Of a DNA stretch of 64,000 nt, positions 52,386-60,437 are shown in pieces (positions within the stretch are counted from its first letter, which is position 1; each line of letters begins with the position of its first letter). The stretch is from Spongiactinospora rosea (GTDB lineage: Bacteria > Actinomycetota > Actinomycetes > Streptosporangiales > Streptosporangiaceae). The notes below the pieces were generated by a model, which saw nothing but the letters and a program-made list of their open reading frames with translations, was not told where the DNA came from and searched no databases. Where the stretch lies: positions 62,001 to 126,000 of the forward strand of contig NZ_QMEY01000007.1 of NCBI RefSeq assembly GCF_003315795.1. Direction: 5' to 3'. Both the position numbers and the translations under genes were made by a program.

Positions 52386-53480
52386 CCCTCTGGTACACCG
52401 GCTCGGCCCCAGGCCGAGAAAGCGACACACGGCCGAACCGGCGACAAGTACACGGGGTCGGGCCAGGGGTTCAGCACCAAACCCGCGGCGAGCACCAAGG
52501 CCACACGGGACCGAGACCCGACAGGTACACCGATCAAGCCAGAGGCGACCCGGGATCAAACCAGCCAGCCACTCGGCACAGAACCCATGATCAACGCGGT
52601 ACCAAACCCGTAGCAGGCCGAGAACCGGCACACCAACCGGACCGAAGATTCGACACACCGACCGGACTGGAGATCGGTACACCAACGAGGCCGGAGACGG
52701 GCTCGACACCGAACCCGTGGACGGCCCGGTACCCGCCACCGGTGATCAAGGCAGAGGCAGCCACGCGGCCAAACCAGCCAGCCAGCCAGCCACTCGGCAC
52801 AACACCCATGATCAACGCAGCATCAAACCCGCGGTCGACGCGATAACCGCAGCAGGCCGAGACCCAGCACACCAACCGGACTAGAGAGCGGTACCAAACC
52901 CGCGACCAGCACGAAAGCCACACCGGAACGAGAACCGACGCACCAACCCGACCAGGGCTCGGTACACCGATCAAGCCAGATGCGGCCCCGCGGCCAAACC
53001 AGCCAGCCTCTCGGTACAGAACCCCATGATCAGCGCAATACCAAACCCGCAGCCACCACAAGGGCCACAGCAGGCCGAAAACCGACCCACCTACCGGACC
53101 GGGATCGGTACACCGATCAGGCCGGAGACGGGTTCGACACCGAACCAGCAGACGGCCTGATACCGGCACCCGGTGTGATCAAGGCAGTACCAAACCAGCA
53201 GCCGCCACGATTTCCGCCGGACCGGGGTCCAACACACCTATCGAGCCGAGGACTCAGTACACCGGTCGGACTGGAGATCTATACCCCGATCAGGCCGGAG
53301 ATGAGCTTGGCACCGAACCAGCGGACGGCCCGCGCCAGGCCCGTGATCAGCGCGGTACCAAGCCGACGGCCATCACGAAAGCCACAGCAGGCCGAGAAGC
53401 GACACATGGCCGAACCAGCGACAAGTACAGCGGATCGGGGCTGGGGGCTCGGTGCCGAAACTCGCGGCCAGCGCGAAAGG
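52386..53480. repeat. degenerate tandem repeat region, about 220-bp units, no genes
   Basis: About 1.1 kb without a credible gene. Related modules recur: CTCGGCACAGAACCCATGAT and variants start near 52571, 52791 and 53009, giving a period of about 220 bp; TACACCGATCA and GCAGGCCGAGA occur in most units; AAGCGACACACGGCCGAACC near 52420 reappears with changes near 53398. The copies are diverged and no long frame is shared, so it looks like decayed non-coding repeat DNA. Antisense frames are artefacts of GC-rich composition. Confidence 0.6.
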
Positions 53481-53689
53481 CGGTGTCCCGCCGAGTGATG
53501 TAAAGCCGAGTGATGTAAATGGGAACACCCGAATCGGACTTCACACAGGCCAGCCACTCCCGGCGTGGGAGAGTCCACCACTCCACAGGGTGCGATCCAG
53601 CGAGCAGGAAACACACGCTTCCGCACCCGGGCACCAGGGTGGACGGCGGTAGGTGGCGGGGCTTTGCTGTCGCCTGATGGTCTCCCGCT

Positions 53690-54720
53690 AGGTGGTGTAA
53701 ATGAGAACACTCAATCGGACGTGATGGCGTCCCGCCGAGTGGTGTAAATGGGGGCGTTCAATCGACATCACGCAGATCAGCCACGCCAGGCGCGGGAAAG
53801 TTCCACCACTCCGCGGGAGGTGATCTGTCGCCTGCTGAGACCAGGTGATACGGCACACGACGCGCACCGGCGTCGGGCGCAGCCCGACACACGAAAAGCG
53901 CCCGAGCGCCAGCGAGGACCACGCCTTCGGGCACACGGGAGCGTGCGCCCGGCGAAGAAGGATGACGGCCCGCCGAGCGGTGTCAATGAGAGCGTCCAAA
54001 TCGGACATCGCGCAGGTCAGCCACGCCAGGCTGCAGGTAGGTTCCACCACTCCGCGGGAGGTGATCTGTCGCCTGCTGAACTAGGTGATACGGCACACGA
54101 CGAGCCCCGGCGTCGGGCAGGGCCCGACACACGAAAGCGTCCGAGCGCCAGCGAGGACCACGCCTTCGGGCACCCACCCGAGCGCCAGCGAAGACCATGC
54201 CTTCGGGCGCGCGGGAGCGTGCGCTCGGTGAAGAGGGATGACGGCCCGCCGAGCGGTGTGCGAGCTCCTAACGCAATGAGGCCAAGCGCCGCCGGCAGAT
54301 GAGCGCGCAGGCCAGACTGAGAAACGCCTCGTGGATGTCGGCGCGGATCTCCCAGCGGATGCGCAGACAGCGGAAGGCGTGCGGCAAGGCGAAGGTCTGC
54401 TCCACGACGTAGCGGTGATCGCCCTACAGCGAGAGATCAAACCACAACAGAGATCATTCTGTTAGGAGCTCTAAATGAGAGCGTTCAAATCGGACATCGC
54501 GCAGGTCGGCCACGCCAGGCTGCAGGTAAGTTCCATCACTCGGGGGGATGTGATCTGTCGCCTGCTGAGACCAGGTGATACGGCACACGACGCGCCCCGG
54601 CGTCGGGCGTAGCCCGACACACGAAAAGCGTCCGAGCGTTAGCGAGGGCCATGCCTTTGGGCACCACCCGAGCGTGCGTCCGTTGAAGAGGCGGGATGGC
54701 GTCCCACCTAGTGGTCGTTC
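53690..54720. repeat. tandem array of about 240-bp units with GTCGGGC hairpins
   Basis: At least three units (starting about 53732, 53971 and 54245), each beginning near a CCGAGCGGTGT-type sequence and containing TGATCTGTCGCCTGCTGA, GGTGATACGGCACACGACG and a GTCGGGC/GCCCGAC hairpin (53872-53888, 54112-54128, 54602-54618). The hairpin and the following GAGCG...GCGAGG stretch match the repeats at 9785 and 11848. Unit 3 is interrupted by the mini-element at 54262-54471. No coding capacity is conserved between units. Confidence 0.7.
54262..54471 (-). mobile_element. 210-bp IS5-derived mini-element
   Basis: Bounded by perfect 11-bp inverted repeats GAGCTCCTAAC (54262-54272) and GTTAGGAGCTC (54461-54471). 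The inside encodes, on the minus strand, the last about 50 residues of an IS5-family transposase: RYVVEQTFALPHAFRCLRIR and ADIHEAFLSLACALICRRRL, ending at TAG 54268-54270. Everything upstream of that, including the catalytic residues, is deleted. It therefore has the form of a non-autonomous element inserted in the repeat array; flanks resume the repeat unit. Confidence 0.8.
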
Positions 54721-55044
54721 CGGTCGGCCACCCTGGGCCGCGGGGAGGTCCCGCCACTCCGCAGGACGCGATCAGCGGGCCGCCAGCGCCGCCAGCACCC
54801 GCCTGCGACGGCACGGCACCGGCCCGACCCGCTGCGGCAAGGCTCCGACGCGTGTCGCCCTCCGCCCCGGGGCCCGCTCCCCGCCACACACTGTCCCAAC
54901 CATGGGTGAAATGTCTGGTTTGGGACTGGAGTGGCCACAGAGACTGTTGCGGCTTTTGCGATGAATACGATCTATCGGGGCGAAGGCTCTAGAGTGTCCC
55001 TGCCGTAATGTCCCCAGGATGTCTCGGAATGTGAGCTGATTGTC

Positions 55045-55833
55045 TTGCGGTACGACACGCCGAGCCTGACGCGGTGGCCCGCACCCGGCGGGTCCGGTGC
55101 GTCTGACAGCTCCTTCGGCTATGTCTCGGCGCAGGGTGCGCCGTTGGTCGAGTTGCTCGACCCGCGGCCCGGTGAGCGGGTGCTCGATCTCGGGTGCGGC
55201 ACCGGGGCGCTCACGTCGGAGATCCACTCGCGGGGGGCCGAGGTCCTGGGCATCGACGGGTCGGCCGCGATGATCGAGAAGGCGCTCGCGCACTACCCCG
55301 GCCTGGACTTCATCATCGGCGACGGTCACGACTTCTCCGTGGCCGAGCCGTACGACGCCGTGTTCTCCAACGCCGCGCTGCACTGGATGAGCAAGGACCC
55401 TTCGGCAGTGATCGCCAACGTCCGTGACGCGTTGCGCCCCGGTGGTCGGTTTGTCGCGGAACTCGGCGGCGCGGGCAACTGCGCGGCTATGATCGCGGCG
55501 ATGTCCACAGCCTGGCGCGAGTACGGCCTGCGCGAGCCGGAGTTGCCGTGGTTCTTCCCCACACCCGCCGAGTATGCGACCCGTCTGGAGCAGGGCGGCT
55601 TCGCCGTCCGGCTGCTGGAGTACTTCGATCGCCCGACACCGCTCGACGAGTGCCCGGACGGTGCGGCCGACTGGGTGCGGGTGTTCGGCGCGCCGCTGCT
55701 GGAGGGACTTCCTCCGGACCTGGTGGACCCGCTGCTCCGGCGGGTGAACGAGCTGGCCGCACCGGCTTTGCGCCGGGAGACGGGATGGATGGCGGACTAT
55801 GTCAGGCTCAGGTTCGCCGCCGTTCGACGCTGA
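55045..55833 (+). CDS. class I SAM-dependent methyltransferase (Tam-like)
   Basis: A 262-residue methyltransferase resembling trans-aconitate 2-methyltransferase: VLDLGCGTGALTSEIHSRGA (motif I), LGIDGSAAMIEKALAHYPGL, YDAVFSNAALHWMSKDPSAV and ALRPGGRFVAELGG (post-motif strand). TTG 55045 is the only start near the conserved N-terminus. It may belong with the downstream helicase gene group (143 bp gap, same strand), but this is not certain. Substrate unknown. Confidence 0.85.
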   Translation: MRYDTPSLTRWPAPGGSGASDSSFGYVSAQGAPLVELLDPRPGERVLDLGCGTGALTSEIHSRGAEVLGIDGSAAMIEKALAHYPGLDFIIGDGHDFSVAEPYDAVFSNAALHWMSKDPSAVIANVRDALRPGGRFVAELGGAGNCAAMIAAMSTAWREYGLREPELPWFFPTPAEYATRLEQGGFAVRLLEYFDRPTPLDECPDGAADWVRVFGAPLLEGLPPDLVDPLLRRVNELAAPALRRETGWMADYVRLRFAAVRR

Positions 55834-55975
55834 ATCGCCCCCGAAGCACAGGGGTGGTTTGCCAAAATATGTCTCTTCCTTGGTCTCGTAAGTCACACGC
55901 GGCACTCCACGCGGGAGGACCGCCCGCGAGGTCCTTGGGGGCTGGTGTCGGTGCGAAAGCCGGAGAGGGAACGGG

Positions 55976-58276
55976 ATGAGATTCTGCCTGAGTGACCTCG
56001 TGCCTCCATTGCGATGGAGTGACGCGGCCACCATTCCGCGCCTGCGCCGACAACCCGGCCTGCCGGACGCGTGGTGGCGGAGCCTGCCGATGACGCGTGT
56101 CCTGGCGGTGATGCCGCCCGAGGCGCTGGGCGAACTGCTCGCGGAGATCGCGCTGGACCAGTGGCCCGCGGCGTCCGTGGGGGACGTACTGCCCGCGCTG
56201 TACGTACTCGACCCGGACGAGGCCGACGACCCGTACACGGCGATCGCCATGGACCGCGCCGGCTCCTGGGCGGGGCTGCTCGCGCTCAGTGCCCGCGAGC
56301 TGATCGACCAGCCGTTCGTGCAGGCCCGCCCGGTACTGACCACGCTGTTCACCGCCGCCTTCCTGCGCCTGACCCCCGAAGGCGCCGCCGAGCCCGCCGA
56401 CGAACCCGAGCCGCAACAGGAGGAGACTCAGGAGCAGGACCAGGGCCAGGGCCAGGAGGAACGCGAGCCCGAGCTGGAACAGCGGGTCAACGGCCAGGCT
56501 CTGTGGCGTCCCAAGGTCCCGGCCGCCGTGCCGTCGGCTCCGTCCGCGCCGGCAGAACCACCCCCGCCTCCCCCGGCCCCGCCGATGCCGCCGCAGGACC
56601 TCGCCCCGCCCGGCCTCGCGCCGCTGGCCGCCCTCGGCATCACCAACCTGCCGCCGCTGCCCCCCGGCCCGCCGCCCGGCGCCTCCTCCGGCCGCTCGAT
56701 GTTCGAGCCGCTGATCCCCCAGGAGCCCCCGGAGCCCGAAGAGCCGGAGGAGGTCGATCTCTACGCGCTGATCGAGTCGGCCTTCTCCGGCCTGGACGAC
56801 AAGACCTGGGCGGTGGCCCAGAACCGGGTGTTCACCGACTCGCCGGGCGCGGTGGACGAGCTGGCCAAGCTGTTCGCGGTCTCGACGCCCGAGATCGAGG
56901 AGGTCGAGGCCGACCTCCGGGTGCGGCTGAAGAAGTGGCTGGTGAGCGATGACGCCCGGCCGTACCGTACGCACCTCGCCGACGTGCAGCAGGCGCTGGG
57001 CAAGGCCGCGCCGAAGTCCCGGCTGGTCGAGGCCGCGGAATGGCACGGCAAGGAGATCCGCGCGCTGGAGGTGCCGGGCTGGCAGTTCGTGCTGGCCTCG
57101 CTGCCCGGCCATCGGCTGATGGACGGGTGGATCGTGGACGGCGACCTGGACGAACTCCACGAGCGCACCCGCCACCTGATCATCAACGCGGACCGCCCGC
57201 CGACGCTGGAGCAGGCGATCGAGCTGGTCGTGGGCCTCGGCATCCACGCGGAGGTGGCCAGGGACTGGCTGGCGAACGTCCCCCGGCTGCGCATCCTGAA
57301 CCAGCCGCCCGCACCGGCACCGCCGCCCGCGTACGCGGAACCAGCGCCCGTACACGCGGACCCGGCACCCCTGGACCCCGCGTACCCGAACCCCGCGCCC
57401 GCCCCCCTGGAAGCCGCGTTCCCTGAGCCCGCGTTCGCTGAGCCCGCGTTCCCTGAGCCCGCGTTCCCTGAGCCCGCGCCCATGCCGCCCGCCCCCGAGC
57501 CGGAACTGCCGCCCCCCTTCCCGGCCCCGGAGCCCGCCGCCGCCGAGCTGACCCCGCCCGGCGGGTTCCCCGTGCCGTTCCCGCCCCCGGACGGCCCCCC
57601 CGTCCCCCTCCCTCCCCCGGACCCGGCCGCCGCGGTGCCCCTCCCCCCGCCCCCGCCCCCAGCGGAAACCCCCGAACCGCCATCGGAATCGGAACTCCAG
57701 CAGGAGCCCGAGCAGCCCCAGGAGCAGCCGCCCGGCCAGGAACCCGCGTCCAAGGGTTTTCGCCCGTTCAAGGACGTGAGCTTCACCCGCCGCTGCTTCC
57801 GCCAGCCCGACGGCCGCTGGTGGCTGCGGATCGACCTCACCGGGGAGCACCTGAACGGCGCCGAGTGCCCGCTGCCGAGCGGATTCGCCGCTTATCTAGG
57901 ACTGTCCCCCGGCCAGAGCCGTACTGTTAGCAGCACCGCGGGTGACCTCACGATGACCTGGCAGAGCAGGCCGGTGGTGGAGTCGCTGCTGCGGCTGCTC
58001 GAAGAAGTCGAGGCCAAGGAGGGCGGCCATCTGTTCCTGACCCTGTCCGAGGAGGGCATGCTGCGGGCCAGACACCTGGAGGCCGCGGGCCCGGACGTGG
58101 AGCCGATCACCCAGGCGCTGCGCCTGGTCGGCTACACCGCGCCGGACAACACCGCGGACCAGGCGTCCCGGGTGATCGCCACGCGGATCGGCATGGCCGG
58201 TTCGGTGGGCCACCCCGACCTGCTGGTACGGCTGCGCGAGCGTGGTGACCGCGATCTGCTGTCACTACTCTCCTAG
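55976..58276 (+). CDS. large multidomain protein, paralogue A of the helicase-associated pair
   Basis: 766 residues. The N-terminal domain (1 to about 130, starting MRFCLSDLVPPLRWSD), the middle domain (about 261-441) and the C-terminal domain (about 598-766, from FTRRCFRQPDGRWW to RLRERGDRDLLSL) match the protein at 60438-62291. Two low-complexity segments are added: Glu/Gln/Pro-rich at about 136-260 and Pro-rich at about 442-590, with tandem EPAFPEPAF units. At the place of the partner's helix-turn-helix it has LAKLFAVSTPEIEEVEADL, lacking the basic recognition residues, so DNA binding there is probably lost. The TGA-to-start gap to the helicase is 13 bp. Function unknown. Confidence 0.8.
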   Translation: MRFCLSDLVPPLRWSDAATIPRLRRQPGLPDAWWRSLPMTRVLAVMPPEALGELLAEIALDQWPAASVGDVLPALYVLDPDEADDPYTAIAMDRAGSWAGLLALSARELIDQPFVQARPVLTTLFTAAFLRLTPEGAAEPADEPEPQQEETQEQDQGQGQEEREPELEQRVNGQALWRPKVPAAVPSAPSAPAEPPPPPPAPPMPPQDLAPPGLAPLAALGITNLPPLPPGPPPGASSGRSMFEPLIPQEPPEPEEPEEVDLYALIESAFSGLDDKTWAVAQNRVFTDSPGAVDELAKLFAVSTPEIEEVEADLRVRLKKWLVSDDARPYRTHLADVQQALGKAAPKSRLVEAAEWHGKEIRALEVPGWQFVLASLPGHRLMDGWIVDGDLDELHERTRHLIINADRPPTLEQAIELVVGLGIHAEVARDWLANVPRLRILNQPPAPAPPPAYAEPAPVHADPAPLDPAYPNPAPAPLEAAFPEPAFAEPAFPEPAFPEPAPMPPAPEPELPPPFPAPEPAAAELTPPGGFPVPFPPPDGPPVPLPPPDPAAAVPLPPPPPPAETPEPPSESELQQEPEQPQEQPPGQEPASKGFRPFKDVSFTRRCFRQPDGRWWLRIDLTGEHLNGAECPLPSGFAAYLGLSPGQSRTVSSTAGDLTMTWQSRPVVESLLRLLEEVEAKEGGHLFLTLSEEGMLRARHLEAAGPDVEPITQALRLVGYTAPDNTADQASRVIATRIGMAGSVGHPDLLVRLRERGDRDLLSLLS

Positions 58277-58289
58277 CCGGAGACCGCCT

Positions 58290-60386
58290 TTGCCACGGCT
58301 CGCGATCTCCCCCGAGTTCCCAAGGGAACTACGCGCACTGGCCGAACCGGTGCGCCGGGATGTCGTTGTCGCGATCCGGCGGTTCCTTGAGCAGGTCCCG
58401 GCCGCGCCGTACCCGGAGCAGGTCGGCGACGCGCGGGACGTGCGGGTGGCGACGCTGCGCCTGGCCGACCGGTACCGCGGGGTCGTGCTGCGCGACGGCG
58501 ACGTCTACTGGCTGCTCACGGTGCTGCCGGACGATGACGCGTGCGCGTACGCCGGCGGCCTCGGCTTCGGGGTCAACTCCAGGCTGGGCGTCATCGAGGT
58601 GTGGGACGCCGAGGCGCTGGAGCGGGCGGAGCCCGCATTGCGGCGTTCGGCCGAAGGGCCGGGCAGGCGTCTGTTCGACGACGTGCCCGACGCGGACCTG
58701 GCGTCGATCGGCGTCGACCCGCGCCTGCTGCCGTACGTCCGCCTGGTGTCCACGGAGGCGACCCTGGCGGCGCTGGAGCCGCTGCTGCCGCCGACGCAGT
58801 ACGCCCCGCTGGCCGAACTGGCCAGGACCGGCTCGCTGGCCGCGGCCTGGCGGGCGCTGGACGCCTGGCGTACCGCGGTCACCTGGCCCGCCGCCGCCAT
58901 GTCCATCGACGACGACCCGATCGACACCACCGACGTGCAGGCGGCGCTGCGGCGCAGCCCGGACCGGGCGGCGTTCGTCGCCGACCCCACCGAGCTCGAC
59001 CGCGTGCTCGCCTCCCCCGACTGGTGCGTCTTCCTGCATCCGCCGCAGCACCGGCTGTCGCGGACCCCGCACTACGAGCGGCCGGTTCTGGTCACCGGCG
59101 GCGTGGGCACCGGCAAGACGCTGGTCGCGCTGCACCGGGCGGCGTACCTCGCGGCGGAGGGCTCCGGGCCGGTGCTGCTGGTGACGTTCTCGCGCGGGCT
59201 GAGCGACCTGCTGAGCGCGAAACTGGACCTGCTGGTCACCGACTGCGTGCTGCGCAAGCGGGTCGAGGTGGGCAACGTGGACCGGCTGGCCCACCACATC
59301 GTGACCGAGGCCGAGGGCCGCAAGCCCAATCTGGCCGGCGACGCCGAGATCGGCCGGCTCTTCGCCGAGGCGGCCAGGGGCGGCCCGCACTCGCCCGGCT
59401 TCGTGCAGCGCGAGTGGGAGCAGGTGGTGCTCGCCCAGAACCTCACCACCCTGGCCGAATACCTCGACGCCGACCGTCCGGGCCGCAGCGTGGCCCTGGA
59501 CGGGTCCGAGCGGACCGCGATCTGGCAGGCCGTCGCGCAGGTGACCGCACAACTCCAAGAGAGCGGGCGGCGGACCCTGCTCCAGCTCGCGTCCGAGGCG
59601 TGCGCGCTGCTCAGCCGTACGACGGGCGACCTGTTGGACGATTCCGGGCCCCGGCGGGAGCCCTACCGGCATATCGTCGTGGACGAGGCGCAGGATCTGC
59701 ACCCGGCGCAGTGGCGGCTGCTGCGCGCGGCCGTCCCGCACCTGAGCGACGACCTGTTCATCGTCGGCGACCCGCACCAGCGGATCTCCGACAACCGGGT
59801 CCCGCTGAGCGCGGTGGGCATCGCCGCGACGCCGCGGCGGCTCGACGTCTCCCGCCGCCTGTCGCGCGAGCTGCTCTCCTGGAGCGTGCGGCTGCGCGGC
59901 GGCGGCCCGGTGGACGGCCTGGTGGAGACCATGCACGAGCTGTTCGGATTCGGCTCGGACGGGCACGGGGCCCGGCCCGTGGTGGTCGGCTACGACTCCG
60001 CCGAGGCGGAATTGTCGGGGCTGATCGCCAAGCTGAGGGAGTGGGTGGTCGACGATCGGGTGCCGGTGTCGGAGATCGCGGTCGCGGCGCGGGAGGCGGA
60101 CTTTGTCCGCGCGGCCCGAGCGGCGACCGAAAAGGCGAATCTGGGGGTTCGAGTATGCACTTTGCATGCCATGAAAGGGCTGGAGTTCCGGCGGGTGGCC
60201 GTGATAGGCGTGACGGATGGGATCGTGCCCTCCCCCGCGGCGCTGACCCCGGCCACAGAGGATCCGGCGGCCAGGGCCCATGACCTGCAACGAGAGCGCG
60301 GCCTGCTGTACGTGGCCTGCACCAGGGCAGCCGAGCTGCTCTATGTGTCCCATTCAGGCAGGGCAAGCCCTTTCCTGCCGTCCTGA
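58290..60386 (+). CDS. UvrD/Rep-type superfamily 1 helicase with RelE-like N-terminal domain
   Basis: 698 residues. Residues 1 to about 90 (ISPEFPRELRALAEPVRRDV, VATLRLADRYRGVVLRDGDV) have the strand-helix pattern of RelE/ParE-type folds. The helicase core shows Walker A TGGVGTGKTLVALHRAA (near 270), Walker B VVDEAQDLHPAQW (near 465), motif III IVGDPHQRIS, motif V CTLHAMKGLEFRRVAV and motif VI RGLLYVACTRAAELLYV. TTG 58290 has GGAG seven bases upstream; the frame to 58242 would overlap the previous gene. It lies between two paralogous multidomain proteins; a DNA or RNA unwinding role within that set is inferred. Confidence 0.88.
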   Translation: MPRLAISPEFPRELRALAEPVRRDVVVAIRRFLEQVPAAPYPEQVGDARDVRVATLRLADRYRGVVLRDGDVYWLLTVLPDDDACAYAGGLGFGVNSRLGVIEVWDAEALERAEPALRRSAEGPGRRLFDDVPDADLASIGVDPRLLPYVRLVSTEATLAALEPLLPPTQYAPLAELARTGSLAAAWRALDAWRTAVTWPAAAMSIDDDPIDTTDVQAALRRSPDRAAFVADPTELDRVLASPDWCVFLHPPQHRLSRTPHYERPVLVTGGVGTGKTLVALHRAAYLAAEGSGPVLLVTFSRGLSDLLSAKLDLLVTDCVLRKRVEVGNVDRLAHHIVTEAEGRKPNLAGDAEIGRLFAEAARGGPHSPGFVQREWEQVVLAQNLTTLAEYLDADRPGRSVALDGSERTAIWQAVAQVTAQLQESGRRTLLQLASEACALLSRTTGDLLDDSGPRREPYRHIVVDEAQDLHPAQWRLLRAAVPHLSDDLFIVGDPHQRISDNRVPLSAVGIAATPRRLDVSRRLSRELLSWSVRLRGGGPVDGLVETMHELFGFGSDGHGARPVVVGYDSAEAELSGLIAKLREWVVDDRVPVSEIAVAAREADFVRAARAATEKANLGVRVCTLHAMKGLEFRRVAVIGVTDGIVPSPAALTPATEDPAARAHDLQRERGLLYVACTRAAELLYVSHSGRASPFLPS

Positions 60387-60437
60387 CCCCATAATGTCTC
60401 GAACTGCGGATATGAATCCTTTGCCGGTTGGATTTCA

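Noticed and set aside
52571..54720. Possible CRISPR array
   Set aside because: Repeat periods of about 220-240 bp, diverged units and no short identical repeats separated by unique spacers; no cas genes.
58329..60353. 674-residue minus-strand frame opposite the helicase
   Set aside because: Antisense shadow frame with no motif; the plus strand carries all helicase motifs.
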